Below are positions 1 through 8,461 of a stretch of 64,000 nucleotides of DNA, one piece after another. This stretch comes from Flavobacterium sp. LPB0248 (GTDB lineage: Bacteria > Bacteroidota > Bacteroidia > Flavobacteriales > Flavobacteriaceae): the NCBI RefSeq assembly GCF_013388355.1, contig NZ_CP058246.1, positions 3,410,001-3,474,000 of the forward strand. Reading direction: 5' to 3'. Under the pieces are notes generated by a model. The model was not told the origin of the DNA, did no database searches, and saw only the letters and a list, made by a program, of their open reading frames with translations. Position 1 is the stretch's first letter. Each line of letters opens with the position of its first letter. The translations under genes and the position numbers were made by a program.

Positions 1-1194
1 GATATCAACAAATTACGTGATTTAACAGGTTATATTACTCTTGATCCAGGGTATAAAAATTCAGGATCTTGTACAAGTGAAATCACTTTCCTAGATGGAG
101 AAGAAGGAATTTTACGTTACAGAGGATATTCTATTGAAGATCTTGCTGAACAAGCAAGTTTCTTGGAAGTTTCATATCTTTTGATTTTTGGTGAATTGCC
201 TACGGCTTCACAATTAGAGGATTTTGAAAATGGTATAAAAAAACATTCTTTGGTAAACGAAGAAATGAAAAATATCATTGACGGTTTCCCTAAAACAGCT
301 CACCCGATGGGAGTGTTATCTGCTTTGACTAGTGCTTTAACGGCTTTTAATCCTAAAGCAGTTAACGTTGATAATGAAAAAGAAATGTACGAAGCTATTT
401 GTAAAACAATGGCCAAATTTTTAGTGATTGCTACATGGACTTACAGAAAATCTATGGGTTATCCTTTAAATTACTATGATAACACAAAAGGTTATGTAGA
501 AAGCTTCATGCAATTAATGTTTAAATTGCCTACAGGGCCTTACGCTGCAAATCCTGTAATTGTAAATGCTTTAGATAAATTGTTTATTCTTCATGCTGAT
601 CACGAACAAAATTGTTCTACTTCTACGGTTAGAATGGTAGGTTCTTCTCACGCAGGTTTGTTTGCTTCAGTTTCTGCAGGAGTTTCTGCTTTATGGGGGC
701 CACTTCATGGTGGAGCTAATCAAGCAGTACTTGAAATGCTTGAAGAAATCAATAAAGACGGTGGTGATACAGATAAATTCTTAGCGAAAGCGAAAGATAA
801 AAATGATCCATTCCGTTTAATGGGATTCGGACACAGAGTGTACAAAAACTTTGATCCAAGAGCTAAAATTATCAAAAAAGCAGCAACGGAAGTATTAGAA
901 ACTTTAGGTGTTGAAGATCCAATTTTAGATATTGCAAGAAAATTAGAAAAAGCGGCTCTTGAAGATGAGTACTTCAAATTAAGAAACTTATATCCAAACG
1001 TTGATTTCTATTCTGGAATTATTTACAGAGCTTTAGGAATTCCAACAGATATGTTTACAGTTATGTTTGCAATTGGAAGATTACCAGGTTGGATTGCGCA
1101 ATGGAAAGAGATGCGTGAAAATAAAGAGCCAATCGGAAGACCAAGACAAATTTATACAGGACATCCTTTACGAGAGTTTAAGTCTAATAAATAA
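1..1194 (+). CDS. gltA: Citrate synthase, 5'-truncated by the window edge
   Basis: Condenses oxaloacetate and acetyl-CoA to citrate in the cytosolic TCA cycle. The frame is open from base 1, so the start lies outside the window; 397 residues are visible, and roughly 30 N-terminal residues are missing compared with the usual ~430. The type-II citrate synthase signatures are clear: GPLHGGANQAV and GHRVYKNFDPR carry the two catalytic histidines, and NVDFYSGI carries the catalytic aspartate. The first ATG in the window (163) is internal, because conserved sequence such as LDGEEGILRYRGY precedes it. A strong hairpin terminator follows the stop, so the gene is not cotranscribed with what comes next. 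Confidence 0.97.
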   Translation, partial: DINKLRDLTGYITLDPGYKNSGSCTSEITFLDGEEGILRYRGYSIEDLAEQASFLEVSYLLIFGELPTASQLEDFENGIKKHSLVNEEMKNIIDGFPKTAHPMGVLSALTSALTAFNPKAVNVDNEKEMYEAICKTMAKFLVIATWTYRKSMGYPLNYYDNTKGYVESFMQLMFKLPTGPYAANPVIVNALDKLFILHADHEQNCSTSTVRMVGSSHAGLFASVSAGVSALWGPLHGGANQAVLEMLEEINKDGGDTDKFLAKAKDKNDPFRLMGFGHRVYKNFDPRAKIIKKAATEVLETLGVEDPILDIARKLEKAALEDEYFKLRNLYPNVDFYSGIIYRALGIPTDMFTVMFAIGRLPGWIAQWKEMRENKEPIGRPRQIYTGHPLREFKSNK

Positions 1195-1200
1195 AAAACG

Positions 1201-1230
1201 AAAGCTTCACTTAACTGTGAAGCTTTTTTT
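1201..1230 (+). terminator. Intrinsic terminator after citrate synthase
   Basis: A ten-base stem, AAAGCTTCAC pairing with GTGAAGCTTT, encloses the six-base loop TTAACT and is followed directly by a run of T. It separates gltA from the amidinotransferase-family gene. The end of the T run also forms the first base of the next promoter's -7 element. Confidence 0.9.
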
Positions 1231-1237
1231 ATATTTG
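1230..1237 (+). promoter_or_regulatory. Bacteroidota -7 element (TATATTTG)
   Basis: Exact match to the TAnnTTTG -7 consensus used by the Bacteroidota primary sigma factor. It lies 19 bases before the ATG at 1257, so the 5' leader would be only about 10-15 bases. No good TTG -33 element is visible at the expected spacing, so assignment rests on the -7 box and its position. Confidence 0.6.
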
Positions 1238-1256
1238 CTCAAAATACAATAAAGTT

Positions 1257-2171
1257 ATGTTGCAATTAAATGTAAAGAATGAAACGTCTCGACTTCGTGC
1301 TGTAGTTCTTGGTTCTGCTGTTCATAATGGACCAACTCCAACTATAGAAGAGGCTTATGATCCTAAATCATTGGAACATATTAAAGCAGGAACTTACCCT
1401 GTAGAAAAAGATATGGTTGCTGAAATGGAAGCTTTTAATGCTGTTTTTCAGAAATACGATGTAACTGTTTATCGTCCGGAAATGATTGAAAATTACAATC
1501 AGATTTTTGCTAGGGATATTGGGTTTGTTATTGATGATATCTTTGTAAAATCGAATATTCTTCCAGATAGAGAACGTGAATTAGATGCTATTCAATATGT
1601 AATTGATCAGATTGATCCATTAAAAGTAGTTCGTCCTCCAGAAGAAGTTCATATCGAAGGAGGAGATGTGATGCTTTGGAATGATCATATTTTTATCGGA
1701 ACTTATAAAGGAAGCGATTACAAAGATTATATTACTGCAAGAACCAATATGCATGGTGTAAACTATATTAAGTCATTATTTCCTAATAAGATTGTAAAGG
1801 AATTTGATTTAGTAAAATCTAAATTGGAGGCAAGAGATAATGCGTTGCATTTAGATTGTTGTTTTCAGCCGGTTGGAAAAAACAAAGGAATTATCTATAA
1901 AAGAGGTTTCCGTGAAGAAGCAGATTATCTTTATTTAGTGAAACTTTTTGGGAAAGAGAATCTATTTCATATTGAAAGAAACGAAATGTATAATATGTTT
2001 TCGAATGTATTTTCAATTGATGAAAATGTGGTGGTTTCTGAAAAGAATTTCACAAGATTAAACAACTGGCTTCGTGAAAATGGTTTTATCGTTGAAGAAA
2101 TTCCATATGCTGAAATTTCAAAGCAAGAAGGTTTGTTGAGATGTTCGACGCTTCCATTAATTAGAGACTAA
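1257..2171 (+). CDS. Amidinotransferase / dimethylarginine dimethylaminohydrolase-superfamily hydrolase
   Basis: A 304-residue member of the pentein superfamily that acts on guanidino groups of arginine or related compounds. Visible catalytic features are HIEGGD (residues 132-137, with Glu134), His198 in ALHLD, and Cys296 in RCSTLPL near the C-terminus, the usual acid-His-Cys set. FARDIGFVID at 85-93 is the conserved substrate-binding strand. It starts at ATG 1257 just after a -7 promoter box. The next gene is a second member of the same superfamily, so the two probably act in one arginine/citrulline-related step. The exact substrate cannot be read from sequence; arginine deiminase-like or amidinotransferase activity are both possible. 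Confidence 0.85.
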   Translation: MLQLNVKNETSRLRAVVLGSAVHNGPTPTIEEAYDPKSLEHIKAGTYPVEKDMVAEMEAFNAVFQKYDVTVYRPEMIENYNQIFARDIGFVIDDIFVKSNILPDRERELDAIQYVIDQIDPLKVVRPPEEVHIEGGDVMLWNDHIFIGTYKGSDYKDYITARTNMHGVNYIKSLFPNKIVKEFDLVKSKLEARDNALHLDCCFQPVGKNKGIIYKRGFREEADYLYLVKLFGKENLFHIERNEMYNMFSNVFSIDENVVVSEKNFTRLNNWLRENGFIVEEIPYAEISKQEGLLRCSTLPLIRD

Positions 2172-2186
2172 AAAAACAATTTTAAA

Positions 2187-2226
2187 TTTCAGGCTTCTAG
2201 AAAAGCTTGAAACCTGAAACTTGAAG
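2187..2226 (+). repeat. Heptanucleotide repeat cluster (CTTGAAA type)
   Basis: Three tandem 7-base units run CTTGAAA (2206-2212), CCTGAAA (2213-2219) and CTTGAAG (2220-2226). An inverted copy, TTTCAGG, sits at 2187-2193, so the region can also fold into a weak hairpin. It lies in the 69-base gap between the two pentein-family genes. A similar 7-base periodic tract occurs before rfbA at 46430-46464. Confidence 0.6.
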
Positions 2227-2240
2227 CAAAAAAATAAAGA

Positions 2241-3176
2241 ATGAGACAGACTACTAATGCGATCGTGATGATTCGTCCAGTTGCATTCAGAATGAATGAA
2301 CAAACGGCTGTAAATAATTATTATCAAAAAGTATTAGACGGACTTTTACCAAGTACCGTAAATGCAAAAGCGCAACAAGAATTTGATGCTTTTGTAGAAA
2401 AACTTAGAGTGGTTGGAGTAGATGTAACGGTTGTCGATGACAATTTAGAGACTGATACTCCAGATAGTATTTTTCCAAACAATTGGGTTTCATTTCATGA
2501 AAATGGAGACGTTGCACTTTATCCGATGTTTGCTGAAAATCGCCGTCAAGAACGTCGTGAAGATATTTTGGATACTTTGGAAGAAAAAGGATTCGAAATT
2601 GCAAATATCATGGATTATACTTCTGCAGAAGAAGATGGCATTTTCTTAGAAGGAACAGGAAGTTTATTATTAGATAGAGCAAACGGAAAAGCGTATTGCG
2701 CATTATCGCCAAGAGCAGATGAAGAATTGTTTATAGAATTCTGTGAAGATTTTGATTATGCTCCTGTAATTTTTGAAGCTTTTCAAACTGTTGATGGTGA
2801 GCGTAAATTAATTTATCATACCAATGTGATGATGTGTTTAGGTGAAACTTTTGCAGTTATTTGCGCAGATTCTATTGACGATAAAAAAGAACGCAAAATG
2901 GTTCTGGATAATCTTAAACAAGATCAGAAAGAAGTAATTCTAATAACGGAAGATCAAGTGAATAACTTTGCTGGAAATATGCTGGAAGTTAGGGGGAAAG
3001 ATGATAAGAGATATATTGTAATGAGTGCGTCGGCACATCAAAGCTTAAGTCCGAAACAAATTTCGCAATTAGAAAACCACGCTGAAATTTTAAGTTCAAG
3101 TTTGGATACAATTGAAGCTTGCGGTGGAGGAAGTGCCAGATGTATGATGGCAGAAGTTTTCTTGCCAAGGGCTTAA
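2241..3176 (+). CDS. ctlX: Citrulline utilization hydrolase CtlX
   Basis: 311-residue pentein-family hydrolase matching the CtlX group, which is associated with citrulline use in many Bacteroidota. Catalytic features seen: FPNNWVSFH at 78-86, LEGTGS with Glu137, YHTNVMM with His193, and GGGSARCMM with Cys301 near the C-terminus. It starts at ATG 2241, 69 bases after the preceding superfamily member and probably on the same transcript. A strong two-way terminator follows. The family assignment is firm; the precise reaction (citrulline or another ureido/guanidino compound) is from family knowledge rather than sequence. Confidence 0.88.
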   Translation: MRQTTNAIVMIRPVAFRMNEQTAVNNYYQKVLDGLLPSTVNAKAQQEFDAFVEKLRVVGVDVTVVDDNLETDTPDSIFPNNWVSFHENGDVALYPMFAENRRQERREDILDTLEEKGFEIANIMDYTSAEEDGIFLEGTGSLLLDRANGKAYCALSPRADEELFIEFCEDFDYAPVIFEAFQTVDGERKLIYHTNVMMCLGETFAVICADSIDDKKERKMVLDNLKQDQKEVILITEDQVNNFAGNMLEVRGKDDKRYIVMSASAHQSLSPKQISQLENHAEILSSSLDTIEACGGGSARCMMAEVFLPRA

Positions 3177-3192
3177 ATTAAATGAATAGATG

Positions 3193-3239
3193 AAAAGAAA
3201 AAGGGATGAAATTTAAATAATTTCATCCCTTTTTCTTTT
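3193..3239. terminator. Bidirectional intrinsic terminator
   Basis: A perfect 21-base stem (3193-3213 with 3219-3239) has a five-base loop TAAAT. Each arm has an A-rich or T-rich outer end, so it can stop transcription both from ctlX on the plus strand and from the convergent marC-like gene on the minus strand. Confidence 0.93.
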
Positions 3240-3258
3240 GGATAGTAGAGCGTATTAG

Positions 3259-3885
3259 TTAAAAATTTCCTTTAATAATATTGATTATGGCACTTACTAT
3301 ATATTGAATTCCGATTGAAATAACTATAAAGCCAACAATTCTAGAAATTGCAACAATGCCGGAGGCTCCCAATATTCTAGCTAAATAATGTGCGCTTTTT
3401 AGAATAGCAAAGATGGCGATTGCGATTGCAAGGATTGCAAGAGTTGAAATTATAACTTCATTTATTTCATGGTGTTCCTGATAAAAAGCAATTAAAAGTG
3501 ACATAGATCCAGGGCCTGCAAGCATAGGTATTGCGAGAGGTGTAAGTGCAATATCATTTCTATGCTGTGCTTCGTTTTCAATTTTTTTATTGATTCCTCG
3601 TTTCTTGTTGAATTTTCCAGACAATAAAGAGAATCCAGAATTTACGATCACGATTCCTCCAGCAATTCTTAAAGCATCTATGCTAATACCGAAAAAAGTT
3701 AGAACATATTGGCCAATAAAATAAGAAACCAATAAAATGATAAAAACATTAATCGCAGTCCAAAGAGAGATTCGAGATCTTTCTTTCTGAGAATCGTGCT
3801 GGGTTAAACCAACAAAAATGGGTACAGTTCCAATTGGGTTCAGTACCGAGAATAAGGCAGCAAATAAGTAAATAAATAATTCCAT
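3259..3885 (-). CDS. MarC family integral membrane protein
   Basis: 208 residues with about six hydrophobic helices, matching the MarC (UPF0056) family of inner-membrane proteins. Recognisable family sequences are LNPIGTVPIF near residue 15, LRIAGGIVIVNSGFSLL around 72-88 and PLAIPMLAGPGSM around 116-128. The family is often labelled a NAAT or multiple-antibiotic-resistance transporter, but its substrate is unproven. It is the only minus-strand gene recognised in the window and converges on ctlX across the shared terminator. It diverges from the small CoA-binding gene; no convincing minus-strand promoter was found in the 152-base gap. Confidence 0.9.
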   Translation of the reverse strand: MELFIYLFAALFSVLNPIGTVPIFVGLTQHDSQKERSRISLWTAINVFIILLVSYFIGQYVLTFFGISIDALRIAGGIVIVNSGFSLLSGKFNKKRGINKKIENEAQHRNDIALTPLAIPMLAGPGSMSLLIAFYQEHHEINEVIISTLAILAIAIAIFAILKSAHYLARILGASGIVAISRIVGFIVISIGIQYIVSAIINIIKGNF

Positions 3886-4012
3886 AAAATATTGGTTAGT
3901 GAAGTAAATGTAGTTATTTTTTGATGCTTTTGTGCGAAATTATGTTATGATTTTGTTTTTATTACTATCGATTCTGAATCAAATACATAAGGCTTAATCG
4001 TTCTTTTTTGAT

Positions 4013-4020
4013 TACTTTTG
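4013..4020 (+). promoter_or_regulatory. Bacteroidota -7 element (TACTTTTG)
   Basis: Exact TAnnTTTG match ending 17 bases before the ATG at 4038, giving a very short 5' leader. No clear TTG is visible at the -33 spacing. Confidence 0.6.
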
Positions 4021-4037
4021 CAATCTAAATAAAAACT

Positions 4038-4403
4038 ATGAAAAGCAAAAAAACATTAGTTATAGGAGCTTCAACAAATCCAGAACGTTATTCATTCAGA
4101 GCTGTTAATATGCTTGTAGGAAAAGGGCACTCAGTGCTAGCAATAGGGCAAAAAGCAGGTGAAGTTGCTGGAGTGAAAATTCAGACTAAAGCAATACCAG
4201 TTAAAAATATTGATACGATTACATTGTATTTAAATCCTGGTCGTCAAAGAGATTATTATAATTACATTATTGAAGCACATCCTAAGCGTGTAATTTTTAA
4301 TCCTGGAACTGAAAATCCAGAATTGTATCAATTATTGGAATTAAACGATATTCAAATTGAAGAGGCTTGTACATTAGTTTTGCTAACTACAAATCAATAT
4401 TAA
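4038..4403 (+). CDS. Small CoA-binding (Rossmann) domain protein
   Basis: 121-residue single-domain protein of the CoA-binding family (YccU/YneT-like). The N-terminal LVIGASTNPERYSFRAV is the nucleotide-binding loop, followed by FNPGTENPEL at about 90-99 and a conserved acidic-Cys segment EEACTLVLL. Homologues resemble the CoA-binding domain of succinyl-CoA synthetase, but a physiological role is not established. It has its own promoter and stands between marC and recR, unrelated to the polysaccharide genes. Confidence 0.85.
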   Translation: MKSKKTLVIGASTNPERYSFRAVNMLVGKGHSVLAIGQKAGEVAGVKIQTKAIPVKNIDTITLYLNPGRQRDYYNYIIEAHPKRVIFNPGTENPELYQLLELNDIQIEEACTLVLLTTNQY

Positions 4404-4446
4404 TAAAATATTTGATAGTGATTTCTTACTATTGTTAAGACTTGAA

Positions 4447-4479
4447 TTTAATGGTTGTAATGTAGGCTAAACCATTAAA
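4447..4479. repeat. Inverted repeat upstream of the recR promoter
   Basis: Nine-base arms TTTAATGGT (4447-4455) and ACCATTAAA (4471-4479) are separated by 15 bases. The repeat ends six bases before the recR -7 element, so the expected -33 position falls inside its spacer. It lacks a T-tract, which argues against a terminator and leaves an operator as one possibility. Confidence 0.45.
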
Positions 4480-4484
4480 AGTAT

Positions 4485-4492
4485 TACTTTTG
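4485..4492 (+). promoter_or_regulatory. recR -7 element (TACTTTTG)
   Basis: Exact TAnnTTTG match only five bases before the recR ATG at 4498. Transcription starting at the usual short distance downstream would give a leaderless or nearly leaderless mRNA. Confidence 0.6.
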
Positions 4493-4497
4493 TCGTC

Positions 4498-5118
4498 ATG
4501 GAATTTTCATCAAAATTAATCGAAAAAGCAGTAAACGAAATGTCGCAATTGCCAGGAATTGGCAAGCGCACAGCACTTCGATTGGTTCTTCATTTGTTGA
4601 AACAACCTAAAGAACAGACGGCCTTTTTATCTCAGGCATTATTAAATATGCGTGAGGATATAAAGTTTTGTGAAAGTTGCCATAATATTTCTGATACTAA
4701 AGTTTGTGAAATTTGTGCTAATCCTGTTAGAAATCATGAAACGATATGTGTCGTAGAGGATATCAGAGATGTCATGGCAATTGAAAACACGGGACAATTT
4801 AAAGGAATATATCACGTTCTTGGTGGAAAAATTTCGCCTATTGAAGGAGTTGGGCCCAATCAGCTAAATATTTCTAGTTTAGTGACAAAAGTAAAATCAG
4901 GAAATGTTACGGAGATTATTTTTGCATTAAGCTCAACAATGGAAGGGGATACGACAAATTTTTATATTTATAAACAAATTGCAGATTCTGAGATTTTAAT
5001 CTCCACAATTGCGAGAGGAATATCGGTTGGTGATGAATTGGAATATGCAGATGAAATAACATTAGGACGAAGTATTTTGCACAGAATACCTTTCGAAAAA
5101 ACATTTAAAAATAATTAA
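4498..5118 (+). CDS. recR: Recombination mediator RecR
   Basis: RecR works with RecO/RecF to load RecA onto single-stranded DNA at gaps. The 206-residue protein has the normal domain order: helix-hairpin-helix [12 protein letters not shown] (18-29), a four-cysteine zinc finger with Cys58, Cys61, Cys70 and Cys73, and a Toprim domain beginning [14 protein letters not shown] (83-96). The C-terminal Walker-B-like region with [15 protein letters not shown] is also present. Start ATG 4498 gives the expected N-terminus. It is the last housekeeping gene before the polysaccharide locus, which has its own promoter downstream. Confidence 0.97.
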   Translation: MEFSSKLIEKAVNEMSQLPGIGKRTALRLVLHLLKQPKEQTAFLSQALLNMREDIKFCESCHNISDTKVCEICANPVRNHETICVVEDIRDVMAIENTGQFKGIYHVLGGKISPIEGVGPNQLNISSLVTKVKSGNVTEIIFALSSTMEGDTTNFYIYKQIADSEILISTIARGISVGDELEYADEITLGRSILHRIPFEKTFKNN

Positions 5119-5166
5119 CCAACTCCAAATAATAACTTGATTTTCCTGAACACTGTAAGGAAAGGC

Positions 5167-5174
5167 TATGTTTG
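5167..5174 (+). promoter_or_regulatory. -7 element of the first polysaccharide unit (TATGTTTG)
   Basis: Exact TAnnTTTG match 16 bases before the ATG at 5191. It lies downstream of an in-frame TTG at 5137, so that upstream codon would not be on the transcript. This helps fix the lipoprotein start at 5191. Confidence 0.65.
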
Positions 5175-5190
5175 CGATAAAATTGAACGA

Positions 5191-5982
5191 ATGACAAAAA
5201 AAAGCTTTTTTCTGTTTCTATTAATTTTAATGTTGTTTACATCATGTATTCCGATTAAAGATTTGGTCTATCTTCAGGATAAAAATGATTCTGGTGAGCA
5301 ATCAGCGATTGCAGCGGTAGAGGCAAAACCATATAGATTACAGGTAAATGATGTTTTGAGTATTAATATAAAAGCAATTGATCCAAAATTAGTTTCTATT
5401 TTTAATACAACAGAAAACCAATCAACTCAAACAGGTAAAACTGAATCTAGTTTGTATTTTGATGGATTTACAGTTGATGATCATGGAAATATTAGAATGC
5501 CAATTTTAGGAGAAATAAATGTAATTGGATATACTCTTGAAGAAGTTCGTTTAAAAATTGAAAAGAAATTATTAGAAGAATATTTTAAAAGCGAAGCTAA
5601 TGTCTTTGTTACAGTAAAGTTGGCAGGTTTTAGATATACTATTAATGGGGAGGTTGCAAGTACGGGAACGAAAACATTGTTTAAAGATAATGTAACCATT
5701 TTGGAAGCTGTTGCAAATGCAGGAGATATCACGACTGTTGGAAATAGAAAAGAAGTAACAGTAATTCGTCAGACTCCAACTGGTGTGCAAATGCACGATC
5801 TTGATCTTACGGATGTGAATGTAATGAAGTCGCCTTATTATTATTTACAGCCAAATGATTATATCTATGTAAAACCGCTGAGACAAAAAACTTGGGGAAC
5901 AGGTCAGACGGGAATACAGTCAATAGGAACAATAATTACACTATTGTCTTTAGCTACTACAGTTTACCTAATTATAAAGTAA
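5191..5982 (+). CDS. Outer-membrane polysaccharide export (OPX, Wza-like) lipoprotein
   Basis: Forms or gates the outer-membrane exit for polysaccharide. The ATG at 5191 is chosen over an upstream in-frame TTG (5137) because it directly yields a lipoprotein signal peptide, MTKKSFFLFLLILMLFTSC, with lipobox FTSC, and because the promoter -7 box lies between the two candidates. The mature part carries a Poly_export domain (YRLQVNDVLSINI onwards) and an SLBB domain (FRYTINGEVASTGTKTLF), and ends in a hydrophobic stretch IGTIITLLSLATTVYLIIK that may span the outer membrane. At about 263 residues it is the short OPX type. It is followed 15 bases later by its Wzc-like partner. Confidence 0.93.
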   Translation: MTKKSFFLFLLILMLFTSCIPIKDLVYLQDKNDSGEQSAIAAVEAKPYRLQVNDVLSINIKAIDPKLVSIFNTTENQSTQTGKTESSLYFDGFTVDDHGNIRMPILGEINVIGYTLEEVRLKIEKKLLEEYFKSEANVFVTVKLAGFRYTINGEVASTGTKTLFKDNVTILEAVANAGDITTVGNRKEVTVIRQTPTGVQMHDLDLTDVNVMKSPYYYLQPNDYIYVKPLRQKTWGTGQTGIQSIGTIITLLSLATTVYLIIK

Positions 5983-5997
5983 AAATAGATTTTTAAA

Positions 5998-8439
5998 ATG
6001 TTAGATATTAAAGACTTTGCCATTTTTGAAAATCATTTACATTTTGATTTTAAAGGGTTTTTGTTAAAAATTGTAGGCTATTGGAAATGGTTTCTTGTAA
6101 GTTTGATTATTGCATTCACTATCGCTTATCAAATAAACGTTCGTAAAGAGAAAATTTATGAAATGCAGACCTTGGTTTCTATTAAAGAAGAAAATAATCC
6201 TTTTTTTACTGCAAATACAAGTTTGGTCTTCAATTGGGGAGGGATTTCTGATCAAGTAAATGGTATTTCGACAATCTTACAATCGCGATCTCATAATGAA
6301 TTGGTAGTAGACAAGCTTCAATTTTATACTGATTATTTAGAACAAGGAAAGTATAATTTAATAGATTCATACGGAGCCGTACCATTTTATGTTGACATTG
6401 ATAAAACAAAAGGACAGCTTGCAAATACATTAATTGGCATAAAGTTTTTAAGTGGAAATGAATATCAAATCGAGATTCCATTTGAAAATAGCTCAGTTTC
6501 ACTGATTACTTATGGCAATAATTCTTATAGTAATACTTCTGTACAACCTGTAACTTTTATAAAGAAATACAAAGTAGGTGAGAGTGTTAATCTTCCATTT
6601 TTGAATTGGAAACTTCAAATAAATGACAATCCAGGATTTTATAAAGGAAATGAATACTTTGTTAGATTTAATGATTTTGATGGAACTGTATCTCGATATA
6701 AAAGTATAAATGTTGATACCGGAAGAAGTGGGGGGTCAATATTAACTTTATCGTTGCAAGGAACAAATAAGGCAAGGATGGTTGATTATTTGAACTCTAC
6801 TGTAAAAATGCTTATTAAAATTCAGCTTGATGGTAAAAATCAATTTGCGACAAATACTATTAGATTTATTGATAGCACACTTGTGGCAATGGAATCTCAG
6901 CTCAAGCAGACAGGTAATGAATTAAAATCTTTTCAAAAAGATAAAAATGTTTACGAAATAGAAGGGGGTGGTTCTAAAGTTTCAGAGAAAATAATGGATT
7001 TCGATGTCGAAAAAGACCAGCTAACGAGGAAAATTGCGTACTATAATTCGCTAAAATCATATTTAAATAATAGCGTCGATTATTCTAGATTACCAGCGCC
7101 TTCTGTTGCTGGAATTGAAGATCCAAATATTGTAGCGAATGTTTCTAAACTTATAGCGCTTTCAACCCAAAGATCAGAAATGGCTTATGCTGTAAAAAGT
7201 GAAAAAATATTTAAAGATTTTGACAATCAAATGGCAGCAGTAAAGAATGTTCTTCAAGAGAATATCATTACTGCAAAAGCATCTTTATTGTATGATTTAT
7301 CTTTGATAAATGCAAAAATTGGTCAGGCGGAAAGTACAGTAAGAAGACTCCCAGCAGAACAGCAAGAATTATTGAAAATTAAAAGGAAATACGATCTTAA
7401 TGATAATATTTATACAGAATTTCTTCAAAAGAGAAATGAAGCAGAAATTGTAAGAGCGTCTAATTTATCAGATATTCATTTTATTGATCCTGCAAAAGAT
7501 ATTGGAGAAGGTTTAATTGGTCCCAAAACCTCTGTAAATTATATAATGGCTTTGTTTTTAGGAGTTTTAATTCCTTTATTATTTGTATTGGTATTTTTTT
7601 TTATTAATAATTCAATTCAAAATAGTGAAGATATTAGTAAGCTAACTCAGATTCCACTGCTTGGAGTTATTGGGTTTAATAAGGATTCTGGTAATTTAGC
7701 TGTTTTTGATAAGCCAAAATCAGCACTTTCAGAAGCATTTAGAGGTATACGTTCTTCTCTTCAGTTTCTGTATAAAAAACAGCAGGTTAGCGGATCAAAG
7801 ACACTAATGATTACCTCTTCAATTAGCGGTGAAGGTAAAACATTCTGTTCCATAAATATTGCTACTGTATTTGCTTTAAGTGAAAAGAAAACAGTAATTG
7901 TTGGTTTAGATTTACGAAAGCCAAGATTGGCAGATGAATTTCAAATAAAGTCGTCTTTGGGAGTTGTCAATTATTTAATTAAACAAAATAATTTAGAAGA
8001 GATAACTAATTCAACTCCAATTCCAAATTTAGATGTAATTCTTTCAGGACCTATTCCTCCAAATCCTTCAGAGTTAATTTTAAGCGACACGATGAAAGAA
8101 ATGATTGATGAACTGAAAAAGAAATATGATTATATTATTTTAGATACTCCACCAGTAGGTTTAGTGGCAGATTCATTAGAATTAGTTCAGTTTGCAGATG
8201 TAACATTGTATATAGTAAGACAGAATTATACTAAGAAAGATATGATAACGTTGTTAAATACCAGACTTAAACGTGGAGAGCTAAACAATGTGAGTATTGT
8301 GTTGAATGGTTATGAAAATAAAGCAAAATATGGTACTGGCTACGGATATGGTTATGGCGCTTACTCAAACGGTTATCATGAAGAAGAAGTCAAAGCTGGT
8401 TTTTGGAAAGCATTTATGAGTCGGTTTAAAAAGAGCTAA
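5998..8439 (+). CDS. wzc: Polysaccharide co-polymerase / tyrosine autokinase (Wzc-like)
   Basis: Inner-membrane chain-length regulator fused to a BY-kinase that controls polymerisation and export by cyclic autophosphorylation. In order: TM1 near residues 30-50, a large periplasmic Wzz/GNVR region with coiled-coil segments, TM2 around 512-537, then the kinase. The kinase has Walker A SGEGKT near 609-614, Walker A' VIVGLDLRKPRL and Walker B YDYIILDTPP near 710. A tyrosine cluster (YGTGYGYGYGAYSNGY) lies close to the C-terminus of the 813-residue chain and is the expected phosphorylation site. It pairs with the OPX gene just upstream. No matching low-molecular-weight tyrosine phosphatase gene is in the window. 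Confidence 0.95.
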   Translation: MLDIKDFAIFENHLHFDFKGFLLKIVGYWKWFLVSLIIAFTIAYQINVRKEKIYEMQTLVSIKEENNPFFTANTSLVFNWGGISDQVNGISTILQSRSHNELVVDKLQFYTDYLEQGKYNLIDSYGAVPFYVDIDKTKGQLANTLIGIKFLSGNEYQIEIPFENSSVSLITYGNNSYSNTSVQPVTFIKKYKVGESVNLPFLNWKLQINDNPGFYKGNEYFVRFNDFDGTVSRYKSINVDTGRSGGSILTLSLQGTNKARMVDYLNSTVKMLIKIQLDGKNQFATNTIRFIDSTLVAMESQLKQTGNELKSFQKDKNVYEIEGGGSKVSEKIMDFDVEKDQLTRKIAYYNSLKSYLNNSVDYSRLPAPSVAGIEDPNIVANVSKLIALSTQRSEMAYAVKSEKIFKDFDNQMAAVKNVLQENIITAKASLLYDLSLINAKIGQAESTVRRLPAEQQELLKIKRKYDLNDNIYTEFLQKRNEAEIVRASNLSDIHFIDPAKDIGEGLIGPKTSVNYIMALFLGVLIPLLFVLVFFFINNSIQNSEDISKLTQIPLLGVIGFNKDSGNLAVFDKPKSALSEAFRGIRSSLQFLYKKQQVSGSKTLMITSSISGEGKTFCSINIATVFALSEKKTVIVGLDLRKPRLADEFQIKSSLGVVNYLIKQNNLEEITNSTPIPNLDVILSGPIPPNPSELILSDTMKEMIDELKKKYDYIILDTPPVGLVADSLELVQFADVTLYIVRQNYTKKDMITLLNTRLKRGELNNVSIVLNGYENKAKYGTGYGYGYGAYSNGYHEEEVKAGFWKAFMSRFKKS

Positions 8440-8461
8440 ATTTGAATAAATTAGAAATAAA

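Noticed and set aside
5137-5190. Upstream in-frame TTG start for the OPX lipoprotein.
   Set aside because: It would place 18 residues before a perfect lipoprotein signal peptide and lies upstream of the promoter -7 box.
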